DNA from: an uncultured Pseudomonas sp.
GTDB taxonomy: Bacteria; Pseudomonadota; Gammaproteobacteria; Pseudomonadales; Pseudomonadaceae
Direction: 5' to 3'
Assembly (NCBI RefSeq): GCF_946886105.1
Contig: NZ_CAMPHV010000024.1
Coordinates: forward strand, 1-64,000
DNA length: 64,000 nt
The position numbers were made by a program, and so were the translations under genes. Shown piece by piece: positions 1-9,183 of the stretch. Under the pieces are notes generated by a model, which was given only the letters and a program-made list of their open reading frames with translations, had not been told where the DNA came from and did no database searches. Position 1 is the stretch's first letter; each line of letters begins with the position of its first letter.

Positions 1-287
1 GCGTCGGCCAGATCAACACGGCGATGAACCAGCTCAACCAGATCACCCAGCAGAACGCCTCCTCCTCCGAGGAGCTGGCCGCCACCGCCGAGGAAATGAG
101 CAGCCAGGCCGAGCAACTGCAGCAGCTGATGGGCTTCTTCACCTTGGCCGCGCATGCCGCGGGCGAGCGCGATAAGGCGGTTAACGCCGATCGCCCAATG
201 GCCGCCGTAAGCCGGCCGTTGCCCGGCAGAATAACGCAGCCCCTCGGCTCGGCCGTACCGGCTGGTTTCGTGCGCTTCCAAGAGTGA
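1..287 (+). CDS. Methyl-accepting chemotaxis protein, C-terminal end (partial)
   Basis: The reading frame is open from the left edge (codons begin at base 3) to TGA 285-287, so the gene starts outside the window. The visible part is the last helix of a chemoreceptor signalling domain, with the usual QITQQNASSSEELAATAEEM-type motif, then a flexible Ala/Pro-rich tail of about 45 residues ending in VRFQE. It would transmit ligand signals to CheA through CheW. A long tail after the signalling helix is typical of receptors that tether adaptation enzymes, but the ending is not the classical xWxxF pentapeptide, so tethering is a guess. It is the first visible gene of the chemotaxis operon; a small ORF starts 3 nt after its stop. 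Confidence 0.9.
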   Translation, partial: VGQINTAMNQLNQITQQNASSSEELAATAEEMSSQAEQLQQLMGFFTLAAHAAGERDKAVNADRPMAAVSRPLPGRITQPLGSAVPAGFVRFQE

Positions 288-290
288 GCC

Positions 291-431
291 ATGAGCCAGC
301 GGATCGAGACAGCGACCAGCACCAGCATTGCCGGCCTCCGGCGGCACGGCGGGCGATTGCTCGCATCGGCTAAATGCTCGGGCCCGTCCACTAGCTCGCC
401 AATGCCGAGCCAGTGGGGCGACAGCAAATGA
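291..431 (+). CDS. Small ORF (46 aa) between chemoreceptor and cheW-like gene
   Basis: I do not recognise this protein. ATG 291 lies 3 nt after the receptor stop, and the stop TGA 429-431 overlaps the probable ATG (428) of the CheW-like gene in an ATGA junction. The predicted product is Ser/Arg-rich, has no membrane segment, and contains a single Cys. The support for translation is positional: it fills the gap between two real genes and couples them. Two other gaps in this operon (1339-1488 and 5909-6001) are filled in the same way. It could instead be a non-functional coupling ORF or a gene remnant. Confidence 0.4.
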   Translation: MSQRIETATSTSIAGLRRHGGRLLASAKCSGPSTSSPMPSQWGDSK

Positions 432-1342
432 GCATTGAACTGCCCCCGTTATTGGCATCCGCGAGCGGCCTACTGCTGGAGCCGCTCGCGGGCCTTACGG
501 GCAAAGGACCTTTCGGCGACAGCTACATGCTGTGGATGCTGCTGGCCGTGGCGGCGAGCATCGCGATGCTGATCATTCTGGCTCGCCATCCACTGCGCGC
601 CTCGCGCATCGAGGCCGCAGCGGATGATGCCGCGCCCGAGGACCTGACGTGCCTCATTCGCGAATCCATCGAGCAGCTCAATGGCATTGCCATGACGCTG
701 CACAAGATCGGACCGCCGCCGCTCGCCAGCGAACCTGGCAGCGTGCATGCCGAGGCCATCGTCCAGCTCGCCGCCAAGGTAGACAAGCTGAGCGAACTGG
801 CCAGCCGCATGCGGGATGAAGAACAGGCCCTGAAGCGTACCGCCGTGACTCCGGACGGCCCGGTGCAAAACAGCCATTACCTGAGATTCCGCCTCGGCGA
901 CGAGCAGTTCGCCATAAGCATCCGACACATCCACGGCGTCGTCGACGCCGTTCAACTGGTCGCCGAACCAAGCAGGCCGCAGAAGGTCCGCAAGGCGATC
1001 AGGCTGCAAGATACGTTGATACCGGTGATCGACCTCGGCGCGCGCTTCGGTGGGTCGCCCATCGAACTCGGCCGCAACTCGCGCATCGTCATCCTGGAAG
1101 TGCCCAGCGGCGCCCGTTTGCAATTGATCGGCGCGCTGGTCGATAGCGTCGGCAAAGTGCTGGAACTGTCGCCAATTCAAATCGAATCACCGGCGGCGTC
1201 CGGCAGCCGAATCCGCCCCCCTTTCACCCACCGCCCCCTCATGCTCGACGGCCATTCCGTCACCGTACTCGGCATAAGCAGGGAATCTTCGACCAACGAA
1301 CTCGCACTGCACCCAGCGAAACAAGAGAACCACCCCGTATGA
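428..1342 (+). CDS. Membrane-anchored CheW-like coupling protein
   Basis: The C-terminal part (about residues 150-290) is a CheW/SH3-like domain, with HYLRFRLGDEQFAI at its start and IPVIDLGARFG in the middle. It should couple chemoreceptors to a CheA kinase. Unusually for CheW (normally about 160 cytoplasmic residues) it is 304 aa and carries a hydrophobic segment at about residues 33-52, followed by a roughly 95-residue helical linker. That suggests a version held at the inner membrane. I prefer ATG 428 (4-nt overlap with the upstream small ORF) over the in-frame GTG at 413. The stop overlaps the next small ORF as ATGA at 1339-1342. It sits between two chemoreceptor genes in a Che2-type operon. 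Confidence 0.8.
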   Translation: MSIELPPLLASASGLLLEPLAGLTGKGPFGDSYMLWMLLAVAASIAMLIILARHPLRASRIEAAADDAAPEDLTCLIRESIEQLNGIAMTLHKIGPPPLASEPGSVHAEAIVQLAAKVDKLSELASRMRDEEQALKRTAVTPDGPVQNSHYLRFRLGDEQFAISIRHIHGVVDAVQLVAEPSRPQKVRKAIRLQDTLIPVIDLGARFGGSPIELGRNSRIVILEVPSGARLQLIGALVDSVGKVLELSPIQIESPAASGSRIRPPFTHRPLMLDGHSVTVLGISRESSTNELALHPAKQENHPV

Positions 1343-1488
1343 ACAACCGCCTACGCCCGACCCCGCTTGTCGGCAACCCGTTGCCGCTGCCGTCAGGCGC
1401 CATTTCGTACCAGATGCACGAGTTCGATACCGGGCCGTTCGAACTGGCCCGCCAATGTCCTGACAACACTGCGGGAGGCCACCGGTGA
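1339..1488 (+). CDS. Small ORF (49 aa) coupling cheW-like gene to receptor gene
   Basis: No family recognised. ATG 1339 overlaps the CheW-like stop by 4 nt and the TGA at 1486-1488 overlaps the GTG (1485) of the next receptor gene by 4 nt, so the ORF spans this gap exactly. The product begins with a Pro/Leu-rich stretch, followed by an [18 protein letters not shown] segment, and has no membrane helix or signal peptide. The exact fit at both ends argues for translation, at least as a coupling device. A conserved small protein or a decayed gene are both possible. Confidence 0.4.
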   Translation: MNNRLRPTPLVGNPLPLPSGAISYQMHEFDTGPFELARQCPDNTAGGHR

Positions 1489-3491
1489 AAGCGCTCGATC
1501 GTCTGTCCTTACCCGGCAAGTTCATCTTGCTGGGCCTGCTGGCCCTGACCCTGATCGCCGTACCGACCGCACTGTATATCCTCGGCACCCTGGCTCATGA
1601 TCGCCAGGCGACCCAGGAGGCGCGCGGTCTGCAACCGGTGCAGGAGTTGCTCCAATTGATCCGACTGACGCAGCAGCATCGCGGTTTGTCGGCCGCCGTG
1701 CTGGGTGGCGATCGGACGCTGCTGGAGGCCCGCCAGCGCAAGCAGGCCGAGGTGGAGCGTGCGTTCGAACAAACCGCAGGGGTATTCGACGAGTCGCAAG
1801 CCAGCCCCGCTATTGCGGACACCCTGCGCCAGGCGCACAGGCAATGGCGCACGCTGGTCACTCAGGTCGAGCTGATGGCGCTCGACGGCCCCCAGAGCAT
1901 GGCGCGCCACTCCCAATTGATCGCGGCCTGCCTGCAGATCGAAGATGCACTGCTCGACCATTTCGAGTTATCGCTGGATCCGGTCTTTGAAACCTACTAC
2001 CTGATCAGCGGTGCGCTGGTCGAATTGCCGCAGGTCAGCGAACTGCTCGGCCAGTTACGCGGAAGCGGCGCCCTGCACCTGGCCCAGGGGCGCATCCAGC
2101 CCGAACAACGGACCGCCCTGAGCGTCCTTGCCGCCCAGGCGCTGAATAGCTTCGACAAGATGGCACACGCCTTCGCCAAGGTCGGTAACGCCGATCCGCG
2201 GTTCCAGTCCGTGCTGGATGCTCCGCTGGCGGCATTGCGCCCGCACATCGAACGCGCGCTGGAGCTGACCGATACGCAACTGGTTGCGGCCAGCAAACCG
2301 AGTTACCCGGCCGAAGACTACTTCGCCGCCTATACCGAGGCCATCGACGCCCTGTTCGCCATCAACCAGCCGGCATTGAAGGCGCTCGACGAGGAGCTGG
2401 CGGCGCGCCACGACAGTGACCGCAACGACATCGTGCTGATCAGCGCGGCTCTGCTGGTTCTGCTGCTGGCCGGTGGCAGTCTGGCCACCTGGATGCTGCT
2501 CAGGTTGCTCAAGCAATTGAAAGTCGCCCTGGAGGCCGCCGAGCGGATCGCCGAGGGCGACCTGAGCCAACCGATCGAACTGCTCGGCGCGGATGAGCCG
2601 GCCCGCTTGCTGATGGCCCTGCAAAACATGCAGCACGACCTGCGCGGCACCGTCCGGCAGATCGTCGGTTCCGCCGAGCGCCTAGCCTCGACCGCCGGGG
2701 AGCTGAGTGCGGTAACCACCGAAGCCACCCAAGGCCTGCACCGGCAAAGCGGCGAACTCGATCAGGCGGCCACCGCCGTCACCGAACTGACCACCGCGAT
2801 CGAAGAAGTGGCGCGCAATGCCGTCTCGGCCTCGGAGGTTTCACAAGCGGCCAACGAGCGCTCCCACCAGGGCCAGGAGAGCGTCACCCGCACGGTCGAC
2901 GCCATCGAGTCGCTGGCCGGCGAGATCGAACACACCGCAGGTGCCCTGCAATCTTTGGCCGGCCAGATAGGCGACATCGGCTCGGTGCTGGACGTGATTC
3001 GCGGCATCGCCGAGCAAACCAACCTGCTGGCTCTGAATGCCGCGATCGAAGCGGCCAGGGCCGGTGAAAGCGGCCGCGGCTTCGCCGTGGTGGCGGACGA
3101 GGTGCGGGCCTTGGCACAAAGGACCCAGGACTCGACCAAGCAAATCGAAAGCATCATAGGTACGGTGCAGCAAGGCAGCCAGAGCGCGCTCAGCGCCATG
3201 CACAACAGCAACGGTAAAACCCGCGACACCCTGGAGGTCGCCCGTATCGCAGGCGCTGCGTTGAATGCCATCGCCGCCGCCATCGTGCAGATCAACGAAC
3301 GCAACCTGAGCATCGCCAGCGCCACCGAAGAACAGTCCCATGTGGCCCGCGAGGTCGACAGCAACCTGCTGAATATCCGCGATGTGTCCGCGCAGACTTC
3401 GGCAGGGGCCAATCAGACCCAGGCTTCCAGCCGGGAACTCGCCGGTCTGGCCGGCGAGCTGAACGGCATGGTCAAGCACTTTATCGTCTGA
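1485..3491 (+). CDS. Methyl-accepting chemotaxis protein with NIT sensor domain
   Basis: A 668-aa transmembrane chemoreceptor. TM1 is at about residues 12-34. The periplasmic part (about 45-305) looks like a nitrate/nitrite-sensing (NIT) domain, with the [10 protein letters not shown] signature near residue 66. TM2 is at about 315-338, HAMP at about 339-391, and the signalling domain runs to the end, with the conserved hairpin tip [20 protein letters not shown] near 506-525. It probably senses a small ligand, perhaps nitrate or nitrite by family, and signals to CheA. The start is GTG 1485, overlapping the previous small ORF by 4 nt; the frame allows few alternatives. Its partners cheR, cheD and cheB follow directly, so it is probably adapted by them. 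Confidence 0.92.
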   Translation: MKALDRLSLPGKFILLGLLALTLIAVPTALYILGTLAHDRQATQEARGLQPVQELLQLIRLTQQHRGLSAAVLGGDRTLLEARQRKQAEVERAFEQTAGVFDESQASPAIADTLRQAHRQWRTLVTQVELMALDGPQSMARHSQLIAACLQIEDALLDHFELSLDPVFETYYLISGALVELPQVSELLGQLRGSGALHLAQGRIQPEQRTALSVLAAQALNSFDKMAHAFAKVGNADPRFQSVLDAPLAALRPHIERALELTDTQLVAASKPSYPAEDYFAAYTEAIDALFAINQPALKALDEELAARHDSDRNDIVLISAALLVLLLAGGSLATWMLLRLLKQLKVALEAAERIAEGDLSQPIELLGADEPARLLMALQNMQHDLRGTVRQIVGSAERLASTAGELSAVTTEATQGLHRQSGELDQAATAVTELTTAIEEVARNAVSASEVSQAANERSHQGQESVTRTVDAIESLAGEIEHTAGALQSLAGQIGDIGSVLDVIRGIAEQTNLLALNAAIEAARAGESGRGFAVVADEVRALAQRTQDSTKQIESIIGTVQQGSQSALSAMHNSNGKTRDTLEVARIAGAALNAIAAAIVQINERNLSIASATEEQSHVAREVDSNLLNIRDVSAQTSAGANQTQASSRELAGLAGELNGMVKHFIV

Positions 3492-3536
3492 CGGAGATAC
3501 GCCCCATCATGAGACAGCTGCAAGGACCCCTACAGG

Positions 3537-4343
3537 ATGAATAATCTGGTGCTCTCCGATAAGGAGTTCCAGCAATTTCGCGGCCTGATCTTCGAGATCG
3601 CCGGGATCAGTATGTCCGAGGCCAAGAAACCGCTGGTCAGCGGCCGCCTGGCCAAACGCATCCGCCAGCACGGCCTGCCCAGCTATGGCGACTACTTCCG
3701 CCTGCTGATGCGCGAGCGTACGGAACTGCAAGTGGCGGTGGACCTGTTGACCACCAACGAGACTTACTTCTTCCGCGAACCCAAGCACTTCGACTTCCTC
3801 CGCGAGCGCATCCTGCCGGAGCTGGACGGACGCGCCACGCTGCGCATCTGGAGCGGTGCCTGCTCCACCGGCGAGGAACCTTACAGCATCGCCATGACCC
3901 TGGCCGAAACGCTCGGTAATCGGCCATGGGAGCTGGTCGCCTCGGACCTCAGCACGCGGGTATTGGAAAAGGCCCGCGCCGGCTTGTACCCCATAGCCGA
4001 TGCCGAAGACATCCCGCGACCGCTGCTGGCCAAGTACTGCCTCAAGGGCGTCGGCGAGCATGCCGGCACCCTGCTGATCGACCCGGCGCTGCGCAAGCGC
4101 ATGCGCTTCGAGCAGATCAACCTGAACGCGTCGCTACCCGATCTGGGCGAATTCGAGGTGATCTTCCTGCGTAACGTGATGATCTATTTCGACCTCGAGA
4201 CCAAGCGTCAGGTGGTGCGGCGCATGCTGCCGCTGCTCAAGCCGGGCGGCTACTTCATCGTCAGCCACTCGGAGAGCCTCAATGGCGTCTGCGACGAACT
4301 GAAAGTCGTCACGCCTTCGATCTACCGGAAACCCCATGCGTAA
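3537..4343 (+). CDS. cheR: Chemotaxis protein methyltransferase CheR
   Basis: A 268-aa CheR: it transfers methyl groups from S-adenosylmethionine to receptor glutamates. The N-terminal helical domain covers about residues 1-70, followed by the hallmark NETYFFRE (74-81), the SAM-binding GACSTGEEPYS (about 107-117), and NVMIYFD near residue 212. The length is normal for the family. ATG 3537 is preceded by a weak AGG. An 11-codon ORF (3509-3544) spans the gap from the receptor and overlaps this start by 8 nt, the same overlap length as seen between cheR and cheD. It is placed in the order receptor-cheR-cheD-cheB, as in the P. aeruginosa Che2 cluster. Confidence 0.95.
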   Translation: MNNLVLSDKEFQQFRGLIFEIAGISMSEAKKPLVSGRLAKRIRQHGLPSYGDYFRLLMRERTELQVAVDLLTTNETYFFREPKHFDFLRERILPELDGRATLRIWSGACSTGEEPYSIAMTLAETLGNRPWELVASDLSTRVLEKARAGLYPIADAEDIPRPLLAKYCLKGVGEHAGTLLIDPALRKRMRFEQINLNASLPDLGEFEVIFLRNVMIYFDLETKRQVVRRMLPLLKPGGYFIVSHSESLNGVCDELKVVTPSIYRKPHA

Positions 4344-4848
4344 GCCCGCCAGCATCGTCGAGATCTTTCTGCAACCGGGAGAGCTGTATTTCGGCGACCG
4401 CCACACGCGCATCCGCACCCTATTGGGCTCCTGCGTGTCGCTGGTGAGCTGGCACCCCGAGCTGCTGATCGGCGGCATGTGCCATTTCATGCTGCCGACC
4501 CGGCCGCAGCCGCCGACCGGCGAGCTGGACGGCCGCTATGGCGACGAAGCCATCGAGTTGATGCTGCGCGAGGCCCGCACCCACGGCATTCCGCCCGGAG
4601 AGTTTCGTATTCAGCTGTTCGGCGGCGGCAACATGTTCCCCGCCATCGGCAGACAAAAGGACAATCATGTGGGCAAGAAGAACGTCGACGCCGCCAAACA
4701 ACTGCTCCAGGCCCATGGCCTGTCCTGCCACGGCGCCCACGTCGAGGGCGTCGGCCACCGCAACCTGATCTTCGACCTGTGGAGTGGCCAGGTCTCGCTC
4801 AAGCACATTCCGCCCACATCGCACCCACGCCAGGATAAACACGCATGA
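4336..4848 (+). CDS. cheD: Chemoreceptor glutamine deamidase CheD
   Basis: A 170-aa CheD. The family deamidates receptor glutamines and can interact with CheC-type phosphatases. The catalytic pair is visible: Cys33 in LLGSCVSL and His50 in GGMCHFMLP. The GGNMF and NVDAAKQLL motifs expected later in the domain are present. ATG 4336 overlaps the end of cheR by 8 nt and the stop overlaps cheB by 4 nt (ATGA), so the three adaptation enzymes are translationally coupled. CheD is absent from the E. coli system but present in Pseudomonas Che2 clusters, which supports that comparison. Confidence 0.93.
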   Translation: MRKPASIVEIFLQPGELYFGDRHTRIRTLLGSCVSLVSWHPELLIGGMCHFMLPTRPQPPTGELDGRYGDEAIELMLREARTHGIPPGEFRIQLFGGGNMFPAIGRQKDNHVGKKNVDAAKQLLQAHGLSCHGAHVEGVGHRNLIFDLWSGQVSLKHIPPTSHPRQDKHA

Positions 4849-5912
4849 AGCCGATCAAGGTGATGGTCGTCGACGATTCCGCCGTGGTCCGCCAGGTGCT
4901 CTCTGCCATGCTCGCCGAGCACCCGGGAATCGAGGTGATCGGCGTCGCCGCCGACCCCTTGTTCGCCCTGGACAAGATGCAGCGCCAATGGCCCGATGTG
5001 CTGATTCTGGACGTGGAAATGCCGCGCATGGATGGCATCACCTTCCTGAAGAAGCTGATGGCCGAGCGCCCGACGCCGGTGGTGATCTGTTCCACCCTCA
5101 CCGAAGCCGGCGCGCAGACCACCCTGCAGGCGCTGGCGGAAGGCGCGGTCGGCGTGGTCTGCAAGCCTAAACTGGGCCTCAAGCAATTTCTCCACGATGC
5201 CGCCGGCGAGCTGGTCCAGGCGATCCAGAGCGCGGCACGGGCCAACCTGCGGCGCCTGGCGCCAGCAACCGCCGCCAAGCTGACGGCCGATGCGATCCTG
5301 CCAATGGCCAGTCAGGCGATGGCGCAGACCACCGAGATGCTGGTGGCCATCGGCACCTCCACCGGTGGCACCCAGGCCCTGGAGGCGGTACTCACCCGCC
5401 TGCCGCGGGTGTGTCCGGGCCTGGTGATCGTCCAGCATATGCCGGAACGCTTCACCGCCGCCTTCGCCGAACGCCTGAATCGGCTGTGCCAGATCGAGGT
5501 GCGCGAGGCCTGCCACGGCGATCGGGTGATACCGGGCCGCGCGCTGATCGCTCCCGGCGGCCGGCATATGCTGCTGGCCCGCAGCGGCGCGCAGTACCAG
5601 GTGGAAATCCGCGACGGGCCGCCGGTCAGCCGCCATCGTCCCTCGGTGGACGTGCTGTTCCGCTCCGTCGCCCGTACCGCCGGCGGCAATGCCCTGGGCA
5701 TCATCATGACCGGCATGGGCGACGACGGCGCGCGCGGCCTGAAGGAGATGCGCGAGGCGGGCGCCCATACCCTGGGCCAGGACGAAGACAGCTGCGTGGT
5801 CTACGGCATGCCCAAGGAGGCGCTCAAGCAGGGTGCGGTGGAACGGGTGCTGCCGCTGGGCGAGATTCCCGCGGCGATTCTCGCGAGCATGGCCGGGCGG
5901 AGCAAAGCATGA
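4845..5912 (+). CDS. cheB: Chemotaxis protein-glutamate methylesterase CheB
   Basis: A 355-aa CheB. The receiver domain occupies residues 1-120, with DD at 10-11 and the phospho-acceptor Asp56 in LILDVEMP. The C-terminal methylesterase/deamidase domain carries Ser172 (GTSTGGT), His198 (QHMPERF) and Asp294 (TGMGDDG), matching the family catalytic triad. Phosphorylation by CheA would activate receptor demethylation. ATG 4845 overlaps the cheD stop (ATGA). The stop TGA 5910-5912 overlaps the ATG of a 30-codon ORF that leads into the GGDEF-EAL gene. Confidence 0.96.
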   Translation: MKPIKVMVVDDSAVVRQVLSAMLAEHPGIEVIGVAADPLFALDKMQRQWPDVLILDVEMPRMDGITFLKKLMAERPTPVVICSTLTEAGAQTTLQALAEGAVGVVCKPKLGLKQFLHDAAGELVQAIQSAARANLRRLAPATAAKLTADAILPMASQAMAQTTEMLVAIGTSTGGTQALEAVLTRLPRVCPGLVIVQHMPERFTAAFAERLNRLCQIEVREACHGDRVIPGRALIAPGGRHMLLARSGAQYQVEIRDGPPVSRHRPSVDVLFRSVARTAGGNALGIIMTGMGDDGARGLKEMREAGAHTLGQDEDSCVVYGMPKEALKQGAVERVLPLGEIPAAILASMAGRSKA

Positions 5913-6001
5913 CCTACAGCCCCGAAGAACATGCCATACAGGTGGCCCAATCGATCCACCGGAGCAATGCCAATACGGCGAAATGTGGTGACGACAGATG
6001 A
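5909..6001 (+). CDS. Small ORF (30 aa) between cheB and the GGDEF-EAL gene
   Basis: No family recognised. ATG 5909 overlaps the cheB stop and TGA 5999-6001 overlaps the ATG (5998) of the next gene, both as ATGA. The product is hydrophilic ([14 protein letters not shown] at its start) with one Cys. Like the ORFs at 291-431 and 1339-1488 it fills an intergenic gap exactly, so ribosomes could pass from cheB to the c-di-GMP gene without leaving the mRNA. Whether the peptide itself has a role cannot be told from sequence. Confidence 0.4.
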   Translation: MTYSPEEHAIQVAQSIHRSNANTAKCGDDR

Positions 6002-8865
6002 CCGATAAACTTCATTTCCCCTGCCCACTCGATGGCCACCCGCGCGTCGGGCCAGCGGCCGGCTGTCTCGGCCTGTACCGCGAGGCATTCGATAGCAGCA
6101 CCGATTGCCAGGCGATCTATCGGCTCGGCGAAGACCAGCGTCTGCGCATCGATGAAATCAATCCGGCGTTCCAATGGCTGCTCGGCCTGGCCAGGCACGA
6201 ACTGCTCGACCGCCATGTGGACGAACTGCTGCCCCCGGCCATGGCCCGTCTGATCGTCGACGATAGCCACATCTGCATCGCCAGCGGCAAACCGCTCAAC
6301 GCCGAATGCATACTCGACCTGGCGGTCGGTCATCGCCACTTCCTGCACAGCCTGATTCCGCTGCGCGATACGGCGGGCCGTATCGCGCGCTTCCTGCACA
6401 TCGCCCGCGACATCAGTGCGAGCAAGCGCTACGAGCAGCAACTGCAGAGCGACACCCTGGCCTTCCGCACCCTCGCCGAGCACACCCCCGATACCATCGC
6501 GCGCTACGACCGTGACTGCCTGCGCACCTATGCCAATCCCGCCTTCGCACGCATGGCCGAGATGCCCGTGTCGGCCCTGCTCGGCAAAAAGCCCAGCCAC
6601 TCGTCCAACGCCGCCGAAATGCTCGCCTACGAGGCCAAACTGCGGGAGGTGCTGCACAACGGCCAGGCCGGGGAACATGAACTGGCCTGGCGCGCAGCCG
6701 ACGGCCGATTACTGGTCAGCCATATCCGCATCGTGCCCGAGCGAGCGGCCGATGGCGGGGTGATCAGCGTATTGGCCGTGGGGCGCGATATCACCGAGCT
6801 GCGCCGCGCCGAGCAGGACCTGCGGATCCGCGAACAGGAGTTCCGCACCCTGGTGGAAAACTCGCCGGACGTGATCGTGCGCTATGACCACGAAGGCCGG
6901 CGCCTTTACGTCAATCCCGCCTACGAGCGTTTGTACGGCCTTGCCGCCAACGAGATCATCGGTACCTCCATCCTCAACAAAATTCCTATGCCGGCGGAGG
7001 TGGCGCGCCACTATCGCCAGGGCATCCTCGACACCCTGCACAGCGCCCAGCCCTTTACCATGGAGACCCTCTCGATCAAAGCCGACGGCGAGCAAATCGC
7101 TCATCACATCCGCGCGGTACCCGAATTCGACCAGCATGGCCAGGTCACCAGCGTCCTCACCATCGCCCGCGACATCTCCGCCCTCAAGGCCACCGAACGG
7201 CGCCTCGAACAGGCCGAGGCCCTGGCCCGCCTCGGCCATTGGCAACTGGATTATCGCCACGGCACCCTGCAGCTGTCGGCGGAGCTGTGCCGCATACTCG
7301 GCAAACCCCGCGGCTGGACCCCGCGACCGAAAGAGGTGTTCGCTCTGCTCACGGACGAAGACCGCTGCAGGGTCATCGGCACCATCGAACAAGCCCTGGC
7401 CCTGCGTACCGGCGCATTGCAACTGGACTACCGCATCGAGATCGACCAACAGCCGCGGCATATACAATCGCAGCTACGCATCGAGTACGGCGAAGACGGC
7501 AGCCCCCAGCAGATGCTCGGCACCGCCCAGGACATCAGCGAACTCAAGGCCTACCAGCAGCGCCTGCACAGCTTGGCGTTCTACGACCCGCTCACCGAGC
7601 TGCCCAATCGGCAACTGTTCGGCGAGCGGTTGCAGCAGGCGCTGAACCAGGCCCGTCACAGCGGCCGTCAGGTGGCGGTGGCGATTCTCGATCTGGATAA
7701 TTTCAAGGTGATCAACGACACCCTGGGCCATTGTGTCGGCGACGAATTGCTGTGCAAGATCGCCAAGCGCCTGCAACAGACGGTGCGCAAAAGCGATACG
7801 GTCGCGCGCCTGGGCGGCGACGAATTCGCCCTGATCCTGCCGCAGATCACGATGGGCAGCAGCATGCAGGCACTGGCCGACAAGCTGCTACGCAGCATAG
7901 GCGGAATCTACCCGATCCAGGGCCGGGAGCTCTTCGTCTCCGGCAGCATCGGGCTGGCCAGCTACCCGAGCGACGCCAACAGCATCGGCGAACTGCTGCA
8001 GTACGCCGACGCGGCCATGTACCACGCCAAGGAGCAAGGACGGAACAACGCCCAGCGCTACTCGCCCAAACTCACGGAACAGACCACCGAGCGCCTAGCC
8101 CTCGCCGCCAGCCTGCGTCGTGCGCAGCGCAACGGCGAATTGGCGCTGCATTACCAACCGCAGATCGACCTGGGCAGCGGACGCATGATCGGCGCCGAGG
8201 CCCTGCTGCGCTGGAACCACCCCGAGCACGGCCAGGTGCCGCCGGATAAATTCATCGCCATCGCCGAAGAAATCGGGCTGATCGTCGATATCGGCGAATG
8301 GGTGCTGTACAACGCCTGCCGCTGCGCCGCCGCCTGGAATCGCGACAGCCGCTACCCAGCGTTGAAAATCGCCGTCAACCTATCGCCCCGTCAGTTCAAG
8401 ATGAACGACCTGCTCGCCTCGATCGGCGCCGTCCTGCAAAGCACCGGCTGCAAACCCGAATGGCTGGAACTGGAGATCACCGAAGGCCTGCTGCTGGACA
8501 ACAGCATCGCCGTGCGCGAAACCCTCGAACAGCTCTGCGCCATGGGCTTCACCATCGCCATCGACGACTTCGGCACCGGCTATTCGGCGCTCGGTTATCT
8601 GAATCGTTTCCCGGTGAAAACCCTGAAGATAGACCGCTCGTTCATCCGCGATATCGGCCATGACCACGACAATGCCGAACTGGTCAAAGCGATCATCTCG
8701 ATGGCCCACACCCTGCGCCTGGAGCTGGTGGCCGAAGGCGTCGAAGAGCGAGCCCAGGAAACCTTTCTGAAACGCTACGGCTGCCACAACGCCCAGGGTT
8801 ACCTGTACGGCCGGCCCATGCCGGAGCAGGAGTTCGAACGCCTGCTGCGGTCACCCGCGCCTTAG
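5998..8865 (+). CDS. 4xPAS-GGDEF-EAL c-di-GMP enzyme
   Basis: A 955-aa cytoplasmic protein with about four PAS modules (roughly 25-140, 150-275, 280-400 and 405-520), then GGDEF and EAL domains. The cyclase active site GGDEF is at about residue 606, with the inhibitory RxxD (RKSD) five residues upstream. The phosphodiesterase residues are also intact: EALLRW near 733, ELEITE, IDDFGTGYS near 856, LKIDRSF and AEGVEE. Both activities are therefore possible and the PAS input would decide the balance. No membrane helix is evident. It is the last gene of the chemotaxis operon, coupled through a 30-codon ORF, which suggests that taxis signals and c-di-GMP are linked. Confidence 0.93.
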   Translation: MTDKLHFPCPLDGHPRVGPAAGCLGLYREAFDSSTDCQAIYRLGEDQRLRIDEINPAFQWLLGLARHELLDRHVDELLPPAMARLIVDDSHICIASGKPLNAECILDLAVGHRHFLHSLIPLRDTAGRIARFLHIARDISASKRYEQQLQSDTLAFRTLAEHTPDTIARYDRDCLRTYANPAFARMAEMPVSALLGKKPSHSSNAAEMLAYEAKLREVLHNGQAGEHELAWRAADGRLLVSHIRIVPERAADGGVISVLAVGRDITELRRAEQDLRIREQEFRTLVENSPDVIVRYDHEGRRLYVNPAYERLYGLAANEIIGTSILNKIPMPAEVARHYRQGILDTLHSAQPFTMETLSIKADGEQIAHHIRAVPEFDQHGQVTSVLTIARDISALKATERRLEQAEALARLGHWQLDYRHGTLQLSAELCRILGKPRGWTPRPKEVFALLTDEDRCRVIGTIEQALALRTGALQLDYRIEIDQQPRHIQSQLRIEYGEDGSPQQMLGTAQDISELKAYQQRLHSLAFYDPLTELPNRQLFGERLQQALNQARHSGRQVAVAILDLDNFKVINDTLGHCVGDELLCKIAKRLQQTVRKSDTVARLGGDEFALILPQITMGSSMQALADKLLRSIGGIYPIQGRELFVSGSIGLASYPSDANSIGELLQYADAAMYHAKEQGRNNAQRYSPKLTEQTTERLALAASLRRAQRNGELALHYQPQIDLGSGRMIGAEALLRWNHPEHGQVPPDKFIAIAEEIGLIVDIGEWVLYNACRCAAAWNRDSRYPALKIAVNLSPRQFKMNDLLASIGAVLQSTGCKPEWLELEITEGLLLDNSIAVRETLEQLCAMGFTIAIDDFGTGYSALGYLNRFPVKTLKIDRSFIRDIGHDHDNAELVKAIISMAHTLRLELVAEGVEERAQETFLKRYGCHNAQGYLYGRPMPEQEFERLLRSPAP

Positions 8866-9183
8866 CGGACCGTTGCCAAGGGTCGCCGGCCGGCCACGCG
8901 GTTGCGTACATGAAACCAGCCTCTACTGGCAGGGCGAGCCGGGTCAGGCAAGCCCTACCCGGCGACACAAAGCCCTTACCCAAATATCGGACAACGCCGA
9001 TGGTGCCGCACGCGAGAAAGAGGCATTTTGCGATCACCCCCTGCCGGCGCGACCAGCCGCGCAGCGATAAGTTCCCGCCAGTTGGCAGCAAAAGGGCAAG
9101 CAGCATAGACCTCAGGCGTGCTGAAACTGGATGGTCCGAACGCAGCGACTTCAGTGCCAAGGCAGAGCGAGTCATATCAGATC
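8866..9183 (+). promoter_or_regulatory. Leader region before the receptor-YfiR module (copy 1)
   Basis: These 318 nt hold no convincing gene. The part from about 8968 to the receptor start is clearly related to 11700-11892, the leader of the second receptor. Shared blocks include a CCCAAAWATCGG palindrome half, GAGAAAGAGGCAYTTTGCGATCA near 9012-9035 (differing at a few bases), and TTCAGYGCCAAGGC shortly before the start. Conservation of non-coding blocks in both copies suggests a promoter or operator region. An in-frame GTG at 9118 would extend the receptor, but ATG 9184 gives the normal signal peptide. Confidence 0.5.
8986..9001. promoter_or_regulatory. Palindrome ATCGG-N6-CCGAT upstream of receptor 1
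   Basis: A perfect 5-6-5 inverted repeat about 180 nt before the receptor start. The same arms and spacing recur at 11722-11737 upstream of the second receptor, with a different spacer sequence (ACAACG here, CCTACA there). Conserved arms with a variable centre are what a dimeric regulator site would look like. No regulator gene lies next to it. Confidence 0.4.
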
